A program made the position numbers and the translations under genes. The notes beneath the pieces are model-generated. The model was not told the DNA's origin. It worked only from the letters and a program-made list of their open reading frames with translations, and ran no database searches. A stretch of DNA of 64,000 nucleotides. It comes from DASSSQ01 sp963839285. GTDB lineage: Bacteria > Actinomycetota > Thermoleophilia > Gaiellales > Gaiellaceae. The stretch is from NCBI GenBank assembly GCA_963839285.1, contig CAWIUN010000022.1:62001-126000 (forward strand), given 5' to 3'. Of this stretch, positions 17,019 to 25,999 are shown one piece after another (the stretch's first letter is position 1; the number at the start of each line of letters is the position of its first letter).

Positions 17019-18083
17019 TCAGCCGACGGGCACGTCGGCCGGCCGTCGCCGCCGCTGCCAGTCCACGAGCAGCACCTGGATCGCCCCCGCGATCGGGATC
17101 GCACCGAGAGCGCCGAGGATCCCGGCCACCTGGGCTCCGACCAGCACGGCGATCAGCACCGCGAGCGGCGAGAGCTGCACCGTGCGCCCGTAGACGACCG
17201 GCTGGATCACGTGGTTCTCGAGCTGCTGGTAGACGACGAAGAAGACGAGGACGATCAGGCCGGCGGTCAGCCCGTTCGCGGCGAAGGCGACCAGCGTGAC
17301 GATGATCGCCGCGAGCGTCGCCCCCGCGAGCGGGATCAGGTCGAGCAGCGCGACGACGAGCCCGAGCGCCGCGGCGTAGGGGACGCCGACGGCGAGGAGC
17401 AGGACGCCCGAGGTGATCCCCGCGATCAGGCTGATCAGCAGGTTCCCGGTCACGTAGCCGCCGATCGTCCGGTAGACGTCGCGCCCGACGGCGCGCCAGC
17501 GCGGCCGGCTCTGCTCGGGCAGGAGGCCGTAGGCCCGCTCGACCCAGTCGGGGCCCTCGAGCAGCATGAACAGCGTCATGAAGAGGATCGTCACGGTCGC
17601 GACGATCGCGGTGATCACGCCCTTGGTGACGGCGACCGCCGTCGTCGTCGCGCCGAGCAGCTTGTCCGCGTTGCCGCCCTTGATCGCCTCGCGGACGCGC
17701 TCGACGATGTGGTAGCGGGTCTCCAGGAAGCCGAGGCGGCCGCGACCCTTGGTCAGGTCCTCGACGTAGCCGGGCACGGCGTCCGCGAAGTGCCTGACCT
17801 GGTCGACGAGCGTCGGCAGGAAGGCGGCGGCGATGCCCGCGGCGACCGCGAGCGCGGTCAGGTAGGTGATCGCGACCGCGAGCCCGCGACGGCGGACCCC
17901 GCGCCGCTGCAGCGCCTCGACCGCGGGGTTGAGCGCGAGCGCCAGGAAGAGCGCGACCAGGATCCAGGTGATCACCTGCAGCGCGATCCAGACCACCCAG
18001 AGGACGAGCCCGACGGCGAGCAGGACGCCGAGGACGGAGAGCACGGCCCGCGGACGGAAGGAGACGAGCCGCTCGGGCGTCAT
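17019..18083 (-). CDS. AI-2E family transporter (YdiK/PerM-type membrane protein)
   Basis: Polytopic inner-membrane protein of 354 residues with about eight hydrophobic helices: a pair at residues 15-60, one at 70-95, a long amphipathic soluble loop at 100-170, then a C-terminal cluster (ITAIVATVTILFMTLFMLLEGP, NLLISLIAGITSGVLLLAVG and others). The family signature region near VVYQQLENHVIQPVVYGRTVQLSPL is intact. Members export autoinducer-2 or, in other branches, act as Na+(Li+)/H+ antiporters; the role here is not decided. It appears monocistronic. Confidence 0.9.
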   Translation of the reverse strand: MTPERLVSFRPRAVLSVLGVLLAVGLVLWVVWIALQVITWILVALFLALALNPAVEALQRRGVRRRGLAVAITYLTALAVAAGIAAAFLPTLVDQVRHFADAVPGYVEDLTKGRGRLGFLETRYHIVERVREAIKGGNADKLLGATTTAVAVTKGVITAIVATVTILFMTLFMLLEGPDWVERAYGLLPEQSRPRWRAVGRDVYRTIGGYVTGNLLISLIAGITSGVLLLAVGVPYAAALGLVVALLDLIPLAGATLAAIIVTLVAFAANGLTAGLIVLVFFVVYQQLENHVIQPVVYGRTVQLSPLAVLIAVLVGAQVAGILGALGAIPIAGAIQVLLVDWQRRRRPADVPVG

Positions 18084-18232
18084 CGCGCGAAGCGTACGGC
18101 GCGGCCCGGACGTTTACGCGTCGGCGCGCGCGGCATCCGCAGAACATGGTCTCCGCGCAGGGCCGACCGGCGGGCCGGAACCGTGAGCAAATCAACACCC
18201 CGTCCGGCCGGGGCGTTCCTTACGATGCGACG

Positions 18233-18526
18233 ATGGCTGCGACGGCGGCACGTGTCGCACGAAACGAGGAGTTGTTCGCGGAGGCGAACGACCGCATCGC
18301 GACCCTCGCGGGCATGCTGCCGCCCCGCCGGCTCGTCCCCTTCCTCTGCGAGTGCCCGAGCGCGGCGTGCGCCGAGATCGCGGAGCTGTCGCTCGGCGAG
18401 TACGCGGCGCTGCGCCTGTTCCCGAACCGCTTCGCGGTCGCGGCGAGCTGCCGCACCGGCGACCGGCCGGAGACGCTGATCGTGGAGAGAAACGAGCGCT
18501 TCACGGTCGTCGACCGGATCGCCTGA
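18233..18526 (+). CDS. Conserved hypothetical protein (97 aa)
   Basis: A small cytoplasmic protein starting MAATAARVARNEELFAEANDRI at ATG 18233. The central FLCECPSAACAEIAELSLGEYAALR carries a Cys-x-Cys...Cys cluster that could bind a metal, followed by a short beta region (FTVVDRI at the C-terminus). I recall similar unnamed proteins in other actinobacteria but no function. The 150-base upstream gap has a GC-rich CCCCG/CGGGG dyad near 18197 and no gene. Confidence 0.65.
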   Translation: MAATAARVARNEELFAEANDRIATLAGMLPPRRLVPFLCECPSAACAEIAELSLGEYAALRLFPNRFAVAASCRTGDRPETLIVERNERFTVVDRIA

Positions 18527-18650
18527 GCGTCAGCTCCGGGAACTGCGCGCCCGGCAACGGGTTGAACCGGTAGGCGCCGGCCTCCCGGAAGCCGAGGGAG
18601 CGGTAGAGCGCCTGCGCCGCGTCCATCCCCGGCAGCGTGTCGAGCAGCGG
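18501..18650 (-). pseudogene. GNAT acetyltransferase remnant (C-terminal end only)
   Basis: The minus strand encodes LLDTLPGMDAAQALYRSLGF followed by EAGAYRFNPLPGAQFPEL, which is the characteristic last third of a GNAT N-acetyltransferase (strand beta-5, the YxxLGF helix and the final strand). Upstream of about 18650 none of the three frames shows the acetyl-CoA-binding Q/RxxGxG/A motif, so the first two thirds are missing. It overlaps the end of the plus-strand hypothetical gene, consistent with decay. Confidence 0.6.
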
Positions 18651-18813
18651 CGGGCTCGCGCGGCGACAGCGCGACGACCGTGGCGGACCGGCGCGACCCG
18701 CTCGAGCCGGTCGGAGCGCGGCCGGCTCGTCGACACGCCGCTTTCTACCGATGCGGGGTGGCCACGCCGGTCGAATCATGCGGGTAGCTCGGCATCCAGG
18801 TAAGGAGGCGGAG

Positions 18814-19333
18814 ATGCGTAGAGCTGGCCCTGCTGGCTACCACGCTCGCCTTGGCGGCGCTCGCGGCAGCCCTTCCCGCCGGCGCCCAGGGCCCGACGAC
18901 GGAACTGCAGCATCACGAGCTCGGCGGCGTCTCGTCCTGGCTGTGCGGCTTCGACGTCGCACAGGACGGCTGGGTGGACCTGACGACGAAGACGTTCCGC
19001 GACCCGAGCGGAACGGCGATACGCAGCGAGCAGCACGCGCAGGCGGTCGGAACGTACGTCGGCCCGACCGGTCTTGTCGTCTCGTACGACCAGGTGATGA
19101 ACACGCGCGTCGAGCTGATGACCGGCATCTACACGGTGACCGGAGTGACGACGCGGCTGACGGCTCCGGATGCTGGAGTGCTCATGAACGACGTCGGACG
19201 CCTCGTCGTCCAGCCGGCCCTACCCGGGGAGATACCGACGATTCTGTTCTCTGCCGGACAGCATCCGACCTGGATGCCGGGAGCCTGGGACGTGCTGTGC
19301 ACGTATCTCTCGGGAGGAGTCGTGCCCGGCTGA
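18814..19333 (+). CDS. Secreted hypothetical protein, frameshifted in the signal peptide
   Basis: A strong ribosome site (AAGGAGGCGG) precedes ATG 18814, but the frame from there loses the protein after three codons. Skipping one G at 18823 joins MRR to LALLATTLALAALAAALPAGAQ, a textbook Sec signal peptide, and then to a 145-residue mature domain with Trp and Cys residues (SSWLCGFDVAQDGWVD, WDVLCTYLSGG), predicted to be a beta-rich extracellular protein. The two cysteines may form a disulfide. Family not recognised. The 177 bases after it, up to tRNA-Gly, hold no gene that I can support. Confidence 0.6.
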
Positions 19334-19510
19334 GGCAATGCCCGGGGCCGACCTGGCCGATCGGCCACGGCTCGGCTAGGGTTCTCCGTGACCTCAGTCG
19401 CGACTGGCTTCAGGAGCCAGCCCGAGGGCTTCGCGCGGCACGAGAGAAGGCTGCGGCCTATGTCACGGGCCACTCTGACGAGCGGGTTGGAATAGCAAGA
19501 GAGAAGAAGA

Positions 19511-19581
19511 AGCGGGCGGCGGGAATCGAACCCGCGTGACCAGCTTGGAAGGCTGGGGCTCTACCATTGAGCTACGCCCGC
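19511..19581 (-). tRNA. tRNA-Gly (anticodon UCC)
   Basis: Minus strand: GCGGGCG (5' end 19581) pairs with CGCCCGC, discriminator U at 19511 as usual for glycine tRNAs. D arm GCTCAATGGTAGAGC, anticodon loop CTTCCAA (UCC), T arm GCGGGTTCGATTCCCGC. 71 nt, no encoded CCA. Confidence 0.96.
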
Positions 19582-19647
19582 GAGCGGGTGCAGTCTATCC
19601 GGGTCGCGCGCCGCGGGCCGCAGCGGGCCCGCTAGTACGCTGGCCCG

Positions 19648-20416
19648 GTGGACCCCTACGCGTGGGAGCTGCGCTGGGACGAGGCGCTCTTCACCGTCCT
19701 GCTCGCGGCCGGATACCTGCTCGCGCTCCGGTTCTTCCCGGCGCGGCGATGGCGGCAGGCGTGCTTCGCCGGCTCGGTCGCGCTGCTCGTGCTCGCCTTC
19801 CAGACGCCGCTCGAGCACCTCTCGCTCCACTACCTGCTCTCGGCGCACCTGCTCCAGAACGTGATCCTGGCCGAGTGGGCTCCGGCGCTGGCCGTGCTCG
19901 GCGTCCCGCCCGCGGCGGCCGCGGCGCTCGGCCGCGTGCCGGCGGTCCGGCAGCTGACGCGGCCGCTCGTGGCGCTGCCGCTCTGGCTCGTCACCTACGC
20001 CGCCTGGCACCTGCCGCCCGCGTACGACCTCGCGCTCCGGCACCCGGACTCGATCCTCCACCTCGAGCACCTGACCTACTTCGTCGCCGGGCGCGCTGAT
20101 GTGGTGGCCGGTGCTGCAGGATGCGCCGCACCGCGTGCCGAGCGGCGTCAGGGCGGGCTACCTGTTCGCCGCCTTCCTGCTCGCGAGCCCGATCGGGCTC
20201 CTGCTCGCGCTCGTGGCGACGCCGGTCTACGACTTCTACGCGCGGGCGCCGGAACGGCTCTGGGGGCTCTCCCGGCTCGAGGACCAGCAGCTCGCGGGGC
20301 TGACGATGGCGGCGGAGCAGGCGGTCGTCTTCTTCGCGGTCTTCGCCGTCTTCCTGCTGCGCTTCTTCGCCGAGGAGGAGCTCGACGAGGGCCGGGTCAC
20401 TTCAGGCAGCTCGTGA
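19648..20416 (+). CDS. CtaG-type cytochrome c oxidase assembly membrane protein, frameshifted near 20091
   Basis: Integral membrane protein of the Caa3_CtaG family, about 255 residues after repair. Helices are visible at LFTVLLAAGYLLALRFF, ACFAGSVALLVLAFQTPLEHLS, then HYLLSAHLLQNVILAEWAPAL with the conserved H-x-LQ-x7 W motif, LVTYAAWHLPPAYDLAL and HLEHLTYFVAGALMWWP. The last motif is split by one extra G at about 20091 (GCCGGG-CGCGCTG). The family supports copper/haem oxidase assembly. GTG 19648 is the start; the 3' end overlaps the convergent lipoprotein gene by 20 bases. No oxidase subunits lie nearby. Confidence 0.85.
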
Positions 20417-20808
20417 CCGTCGTGCGCTCGTCGTCGGTCGGATGCTGCTTCCAGAGCAGCACCGCGTTCCGCTCGACCTGGAGGATGTCGAAGACGCCGA
20501 CGTTCCTCGCGTGGAAGCGGACGTAGCCCCCGGCGGTCTGCTTGGCGTCGTCGGCCGACTCGCCGAGCGAGATCGTGACCGCGTTGCCCGCCGCGCCGGG
20601 AAACGAGGCCCGGAAGCTGCCGACGGTCGCCGAGCGCGCGACGAAGTCGTCGGCCGGCGGCGGGCCCACGGTCAGGCCCGCGCCCTTCGAGGCAGTCGCG
20701 GGTCTTCGCCAGGTCGTAGCTGGACGGGCCGCCGCACGCGACCAGCGCCAACGGCAGCGCGACGAGGGCGAGCGTCAGCGCAGCTGTGCGAGAGCGGGGG
20801 GTGCGCAC
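20397..20808 (-). CDS. Putative lipoprotein, frameshifted near 20684
   Basis: N-terminus MRTPRSRTAALTLALVALPL followed by ALVACGG: a signal peptide with a lipobox (LVAC), so the protein is probably anchored outside the membrane. After SSYDLAKTRDCLEG one extra G near 20684 (GAAGGG-CGCG) shifts the frame; the corrected reading continues AGLTVGPPPADDFVARSA and ends TTVTSCLK at 20397, about 136 residues. The mature part is a small alpha/beta domain with two cysteines, near its start and end, that may pair. No family recognised. Convergent with the CtaG-type gene. Confidence 0.7.
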
Positions 20809-20864
20809 GGCCGCTCAGTCTAGGCGCGCGGCGCGGACGTCGGCGTGGCTAGTGTTGCGGCTCG

Positions 20865-22066
20865 ATGGCCGTCTCCGCCGACCTGCTCGAGGCCTACGCG
20901 CGCCTGACCGTGCGCGTCGGCGCGAACGTGCAACCGGGCCAGCTCGTGCTCGTGAACGCCCAGGTCGAGCACGCGCCGCTCGTCCGCGCGGTCGTCCGCC
21001 AGGCCTACGAGGCGGGCGCCCGCTACGTGGACGTCGCCTACGGCGACCAGCACGCGCGGCGGGCGATGATCGAGCACGCCGACGAGGAGATGCTCTCCTG
21101 GTCGCCGCCGTGGGCCGTCGAGCGGCTGCACGCGCTCGAGGCGGACGGCGGCGCGATCGTCTCGATCAGCGGCAACCCGGAGCCGGAGATCCTCGCCGAC
21201 CTCGACGGCCGCCGCGTCGGCAAGGCCCGGCCGCGCGAGCTCGCGAAGCAGAGCCTGCGCCTGAGCGACGGGATCGCGAACTGGGTGATCGTCGCCTGCC
21301 CGACCGCCGGCTGGGCGCAGGCGGTCTTCGGCGAGCCCGACGTCGACCGGCTCTGGGACGCGGTCGCGAGCGCGGTCCGGCTGGACGAGCCCGACCCGGT
21401 CGCCGCCTGGCAGGAGCACATCGGCCGGCTGGAGGAGCGGGCGAACGCGCTGAACGAGCGGCGCTTCGACCACCTCCGCTTCCGCGGCCCGGGCACCGAC
21501 CTGACGGTCGGGCTCTTCCCGCAGACCCTCTGGCAGGCCGCCCTGGACGAGACCCGCTCCGGGATCAAGCACGTCGCCAACATGCCGACCGAGGAGATCT
21601 TCGCCAGCCCGGACCCGGCGCGCACCGAGGGCGTCGTCCGCTCGACCCGGCCGCTCGAGATCAGCCGGCACGGTCGTCCGCGACCTCGAGATCCGCTTCG
21701 AGGGCGGCCGCGCCGTCGAGGTCGACGCCAGCACCGGCGCCGAGGTGATGCGCGTGCACGTCGACACCGACGAGGGCGCGCACCTGCTCGGCGAGGTGGC
21801 GCTCGTCGACGGCGGCTCGCGCGTCGGCCGGACCGGAGATCGTCTTCTTCGACACGCTCTTCGACGAGAACGCGACCTGCCACATCGCGCTCGGAGAGGG
21901 GATCTCCGCCTCCTACGAGGGCGACGCCGCGGGCAAGGTCAACAGCTCCTCGATCCACACCGACTTCATGATCGGCGGGCCCGAGGTCGAGGTGGACGCC
22001 GTCACGGCCGAGGGCGAGGTCGTCCCGCTCCTGCGCGACGACGTCTGGCAGCTCCCGGCGGGATAG
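20865..22066 (+). CDS. Aminopeptidase, M29 (thermophilic aminopeptidase T) family, two frameshifts
   Basis: Metallo-aminopeptidase of about 399 residues after repair. The first 265 residues are M29-like (LTVRVGANVQPGQLVLVNAQV, VSISGNPEPEILADLD, ANMPTEEIFASPDP, with the first metal-binding Glu in the last segment). An extra C near 21666 and an extra G near 21837 break the frame; between and after them the sequence continues as expected (GAHLLGEVALVDGGSRVG, then FFDTLFDENATCHIALGEG and IHTDFMIGGPEVEVDA), supplying the other metal ligands (Glu, His, Asp). These enzymes cleave N-terminal residues from peptides with two Co or Zn ions. No neighbours in an operon. Confidence 0.85.
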
Positions 22067-22069
22067 CGG

Positions 22070-23635
22070 CTAGGCGAGCCGCTCCTCCAGCACCGTCTCG
22101 AGCCGCGGCCCCGGTCGGGCGCGCTCGATCGAGAGGCGCGCCTGCCGCCCCTCGAACAGGAGCGTGCCGACGGCGTTGTCGAACCAGGGCCCGCGCGTGA
22201 TCCGCCAGTCGAACGGAGGCGGCGGCGCGCCGACGGAGCGGCGCAGCAGTCTGCCGATCGCGACGCCGGCGCGCGAGAGCGCGAACTGCTGCGCCCAGCG
22301 CTCCTTGCGGCCGAGCAGGTTCCGCATCGGCGAGACGACGACCTGGCGGACGCGCGGCAGGGTCGTCTCGGCGAGATAGGCGTAGTGGACGTCGCCGGAG
22401 AGCACGAGCACCGTCTCCGGCCCCTCGAGCTCGCGCAGGAGCGTCGCCAGCTTGCGGAACGAGCGCTGGAACGACGCCCAGTGGTCGAGGTCGACCGCGC
22501 GCCGGAGCTTCTCCGCGAGGCGCGCGGCGCGCGCCCCCCAGCAGCCGTCGCAGACACGTTCGTTCCAGGCCTGGAGGTCGTGGATGCCGCCGCCGAGCAG
22601 GTACGGCACCGAGGTCGCGAGCAGCAGGTGGTCGGACTCGCGCCGCGCCTCGTCGACGACGAAGCGCCACTCGTCCTCGTCGACCATCTCCCGCCGCCCC
22701 GGCTCGAGCACGCGCCCGGCGCGGGAGTCGATCACGACCAGGCGGACGCCCCCGATCGTGCGCGCGAAGCTCCAGCGCGTCCCCGCGGTCGTCTCGAGCT
22801 GGCGCAGCGCCAGCTCGCGCAGGAGCGGGCCGCCGTCCTCCGAGTCGCGGACGCGGCGGTAGAGCTCGTCCGCCTCGAGCTCGCGCGGCGGCAGGTTGCC
22901 GAGGTGCTGGTAGAGCCAGTAGGAGGTGAAGCCGCCGACGACCCGCTCCGACCACCACGTCTTGCGCTGCATGTCCTCCGCCCAGGACTTCGAGATGTTC
23001 CAGTCGTCGGAGAGCTCGTGGTCGTCGAAGATCATCGCCGACGGCACGGTCGAGAGCAGCCAGCGGACGACCGGATCGCTCCACGACTCGCGGTAGAGCA
23101 TCGCGTACTCCTCGAAGTCGAGCGTCTCCTCGCCGGGAGGCTCGCTCGTGTCGCGGCGGCTCCGCGCGAAGGCGCGTGTGCGCGGCGCGGCCTCGTCGAC
23201 GTAGACCTGGTCGCCGAGCAGGACGAGCGCGTCCGGGATCGCCTCGGGGCCGTCCTCGCGCAGCCGCAGCGCATACGTGTGCAGCGCGTCGACGCCGAAG
23301 CCCGCCCAGTCCTCGTCGTCGTGCGGGGCGGCGGCGCGGCAGGAGCCGAAGACGATCCGCACCGACCGCTCCGGCGCGCAGGTGCGGATCACGCTCGCCG
23401 GCTCGCCCTCGAAGGGCCAGACGCGCTCCCCGTCGAGCGCGACCTCGTACGGGTGGCTCGTGCCGGGCTCGAGCCCGTCGACCAGCACGAGCGCGTAGTG
23501 GCGGCCGCAGACCCGGAAGCTCCGTGCGCGCCGCCCGAGGACCTCGACCTCGCAGGGCCCGTCGACCTCGACCCAGACGACCGCCTCGTGCTCGTCGACG
23601 TAGCGCAGCAGCGGCCCGAGGACGAGAGTTGCCAT
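22070..23635 (-). CDS. Alkaline phosphatase D (PhoD-like) family metallophosphatase
   Basis: 521 residues. Metal-binding motifs of the PhoD-like metallophosphatases are all present: GSCRAAAPHDD near residue 95, LGDQVYVDEA near 145, the catalytic IFDDHELSDDWN near 205 and SGDVHYAYLAE near 425. There is an N-terminal beta-sandwich region (residues 1-85) but no Tat or Sec signal, so unlike classical secreted PhoD it is probably cytoplasmic. Members hydrolyse phosphate mono- or diesters. Its stop lies 4 bases from the convergent M29 gene. Confidence 0.9.
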   Translation of the reverse strand: MATLVLGPLLRYVDEHEAVVWVEVDGPCEVEVLGRRARSFRVCGRHYALVLVDGLEPGTSHPYEVALDGERVWPFEGEPASVIRTCAPERSVRIVFGSCRAAAPHDDEDWAGFGVDALHTYALRLREDGPEAIPDALVLLGDQVYVDEAAPRTRAFARSRRDTSEPPGEETLDFEEYAMLYRESWSDPVVRWLLSTVPSAMIFDDHELSDDWNISKSWAEDMQRKTWWSERVVGGFTSYWLYQHLGNLPPRELEADELYRRVRDSEDGGPLLRELALRQLETTAGTRWSFARTIGGVRLVVIDSRAGRVLEPGRREMVDEDEWRFVVDEARRESDHLLLATSVPYLLGGGIHDLQAWNERVCDGCWGARAARLAEKLRRAVDLDHWASFQRSFRKLATLLRELEGPETVLVLSGDVHYAYLAETTLPRVRQVVVSPMRNLLGRKERWAQQFALSRAGVAIGRLLRRSVGAPPPPFDWRITRGPWFDNAVGTLLFEGRQARLSIERARPGPRLETVLEERLA

Positions 23636-23722
23636 CGGGGACGACTACCCCTGCCGCGTCGAGGCCTAACCACGCCCGCGGCCGGGCAGCTTCCGGTGCA
23701 GACCCGAGACGAAGGAGCCCCG

Positions 23723-24493
23723 ATGCGCGACGACCTCGCCCCCGGCAACCGCTTCCCCGACCTGCGCCTGCCCGAGCACACCGGCGAGGAGCGCACGCTC
23801 TCCGAGCTCGCAGCCGGGCAGCCGCTCGTCCTCTGCTTCGTCCGCGGCTGGTGGTGCCCGAAGGAGCAGGTGCGGCTGCGGACGCTCGTCGACATGCAGG
23901 AGGAGCTGCAGCGCGAGTACGGGCAGGTCGTCGTCGTCACCACCGACCCGCCCTACGCCGCGGGCGCCTTCCGCGCCGGCCTCGGCGCCTCCTTCCCGTT
24001 CCTCTGCGACGAGGAGAAGCGCGTCGCCGCCGAGCTCGACCTGCTCGAGGAGAGCGACCGCAAGCACCGCCCCTTCCTCCCCTTCACGTTCCTGCTCGAC
24101 TCGCTCCTCGTCGTGCGCGGCGTCTGGTGCGGGTTCTGGTTCTGGGGCAACCCGACGCCGGAGGAGCTGCGGCAGGGGCTGCGCGAGATCACCCGCGACG
24201 AGCAGCCGAGCTTCGAGCCGCAGCGGACGTGGCGCGAGGGCGCGTCGGGCGGGATCGACGCGCCGGTCGTCTTCGTCCGCGAGGACCCGGACGGCCGCGA
24301 GATCCAGCGCGGCGCCTGGGAGGGCGAGGTGCCGGCGGTGGGCGAGCCGGTCGGCGGCCCCGGCGTCGACGGCCGCCCCTGGCTCCTGCACGAGCTCGAG
24401 CGGAGCGGCGGGCGGACGGTGCTGCGGCTCCGCAAGGGCGGCGAGCCGGACGGGAGCCCGCTCGTCCGCCACCACGTCACGGCGCCGCGGTAG
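23723..24493 (+). CDS. AhpC/TSA-type peroxiredoxin-like protein with extra C-terminal domain
   Basis: 256 residues from ATG 23723 (ribosome site GAAGGAG). Residues 1-160 form a thioredoxin-fold peroxiredoxin domain: PGNRFPDLRLPEHTGEERTL, then VLCFVRGWWCPKEQVRLRTL with the likely peroxidatic Cys in WWCPKE and the conserved downstream Arg region. Residues 165-256 form a separate acidic domain (RTWREGASGGIDAPVVFV...) absent from standard peroxiredoxins, function unknown. The protein is a probable thiol peroxidase or a redox sensor. Its stop is 3 bases from the convergent tRNA-Pro. Confidence 0.82.
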   Translation: MRDDLAPGNRFPDLRLPEHTGEERTLSELAAGQPLVLCFVRGWWCPKEQVRLRTLVDMQEELQREYGQVVVVTTDPPYAAGAFRAGLGASFPFLCDEEKRVAAELDLLEESDRKHRPFLPFTFLLDSLLVVRGVWCGFWFWGNPTPEELRQGLREITRDEQPSFEPQRTWREGASGGIDAPVVFVREDPDGREIQRGAWEGEVPAVGEPVGGPGVDGRPWLLHELERSGGRTVLRLRKGGEPDGSPLVRHHVTAPR

Positions 24494-24496
24494 GAG

Positions 24497-24571
24497 TCGG
24501 GACGGCCAGATTCGAACTGGCGACCTCCTGCTCCCAAAGCAGGCGCGCTAACCAGGCTGCGCTACGTCCCG
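24497..24571 (-). tRNA. tRNA-Pro (anticodon UGG)
   Basis: Minus strand: CGGGACG (5' end 24571) pairs with CGTCCCG, discriminator A at 24497. D arm GCGCAGCCTGGTTAGCGC, anticodon loop TTTGGGA (UGG), T arm GCCAGTTCGAATCTGGC. 75 nt, no encoded CCA. Confidence 0.96.
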
Positions 24572-24593
24572 CCGACCCCGGGAGCGTAGCGGC

Positions 24594-25289
24594 CTAGAAC
24601 GACGGCGGCGCCGCGGCGCCGGCCGCACGCAGCCCGCGCGGGGTCAGCAGCCGCTCGAGCCAGAGGAACGACGCGTAGACGAGCGCCGAGAGCGCCATCA
24701 CGCAGAGCGAGGCGCCGAGGACGCCCTCGAGCCGGTAGCTCGCCTGGTTGACGATCACGTCGCCGAGCCCGCCGCCGCCCGCGACCGCGGCGATCGGCGC
24801 CGTCGCGACGACCGTGACCGCCGCGATCCGGATCCCGGCGAAGAGGAGCGGCAGCGCCAGGGGCAGCTCGACCCGGAGCAGGATCTGGGCGCGGCCCATC
24901 CCCATCCCCCGCGCCGCCTCGACCGCCTCCGGCTCGACGCCCTCGACCGCCTGGTAGCCGTTCGTCAGGAGCGGCCCGGCCGCGAGCACCGCGAGCGCGA
25001 CCATCGTGTTGACGAAGCCGATCCCGAGCACGGTCAGGAAGGCGCCGATCAGGACGAGGCTCGGCAGCGCGCGCCCGACGATCGAGGCGCCGATCGCGAC
25101 CGTCGAGCCGCGGCGGAGGTGGCCGAGCACGATCCCGAGCGGCAGCGCGACGACGAGCGCGAGCCCGAGGGCGGCGCCGGCGAGCTCGAGCTGCTCGAGC
25201 GCCTTCCCGAGCAGGAAGCCGGGGTTGTCGCCGATGAAGCGGAGCGCGTCGAGGAACGTCCCCGGCCGGAAGGCGTCGGCGAGGATCAT
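24594..25289 (-). CDS. Glycine betaine/choline-type ABC transporter permease (OpuB/ProW family)
   Basis: Inner-membrane permease of 231 residues with about six helices and the BPD_transp_1 EAA-like loop VEAARGMGMGRAQILLRVELPLALP. It forms the translocation pore with the other permease encoded just upstream, whose stop overlaps this ATG (ATGA at 25289-25286). The proteins of this family import quaternary ammonium compounds such as betaine, choline or carnitine, used as osmoprotectants. It is the last gene of the three-gene minus-strand operon. Confidence 0.92.
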   Translation of the reverse strand: MILADAFRPGTFLDALRFIGDNPGFLLGKALEQLELAGAALGLALVVALPLGIVLGHLRRGSTVAIGASIVGRALPSLVLIGAFLTVLGIGFVNTMVALAVLAAGPLLTNGYQAVEGVEPEAVEAARGMGMGRAQILLRVELPLALPLLFAGIRIAAVTVVATAPIAAVAGGGGLGDVIVNQASYRLEGVLGASLCVMALSALVYASFLWLERLLTPRGLRAAGAAAPPSF

Positions 25290-25999
25290 CGCGCCGCCCA
25301 GGGGACGAGCGCGCGCCGCAGCCCCACGAGCGCGAGGTCGGCGGCGAGCGCGAGCCCGACCGCGAGCGCGCCGGCCGCGTAGATCTCGGTCTTGAACGGC
25401 TGCGGCTCCTTCAGGGCCAGGAAGATCGGGTGGCCGAGGCCCTTCGGCAGCAGGAAGGCGGCGATCGTCGCGATCGAGACGGTCGAGACGACGGCGACGC
25501 GGAGGCCGCCGACGATCGCGGGCACGGCGAGCGGCAGCCGGATCCGCCAGAGGATCTGCCGCGGCGTCAGGCCCATCCCCTCGGCCGCGTCGACGACCTC
25601 GACCGGCGTCCCCTCGAGGCCGACCGCGATGTTCGGGAGCAGGATCACGAGCGTGTAGCCGACGAGCGCGACCTCGACCGTCGTCGTCGTCAGGCCGGTG
25701 AAGGGGACGAGCAGCTGGAAGAGCGCCAGGCTCGGGATCGTGTAGAAGAGCGCCGCGAAGACCGAGAACGGCTGCTGCAGCCGGCGCACCCGGTGGGCGA
25801 GCAGCGCCGCGGCGAAGGCGATCGCGAAGCCGACGCCGACGGCGATCGCGGTCAGCTCGACGTGCTGGACGAGCGCCGGCTGCAGCGTGTCGCCCCAGTG
25901 GCTGCGCGCCCAGTCCCAGCAGAAGGCGCGGTTGTCGGTGACGCAGGCGCTCGCCTGCCCGAAGTCGGGGATGACGACGGGGCCCTGCCCCGAGCTCAC
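25286..25999 (-). CDS. Glycine betaine/choline-type ABC transporter permease (OpuB/ProW family)
   Basis: GTG 25999, overlapping the ATPase stop by four bases, opens a 237-residue membrane protein. An N-terminal periplasmic segment (DFGQASACVTDNRAFCWDWA) with two cysteines is followed by the first helix; the EAA-like loop VVDAAEGMGLTPRQILWRIRLPLAVP marks the contact with the ATPase. It is a paralogue of the next gene, and together they form the heteromeric pore of an OpuB-type importer. Confidence 0.92.
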   Translation of the reverse strand: MSSGQGPVVIPDFGQASACVTDNRAFCWDWARSHWGDTLQPALVQHVELTAIAVGVGFAIAFAAALLAHRVRRLQQPFSVFAALFYTIPSLALFQLLVPFTGLTTTTVEVALVGYTLVILLPNIAVGLEGTPVEVVDAAEGMGLTPRQILWRIRLPLAVPAIVGGLRVAVVSTVSIATIAAFLLPKGLGHPIFLALKEPQPFKTEIYAAGALAVGLALAADLALVGLRRALVPWAAR

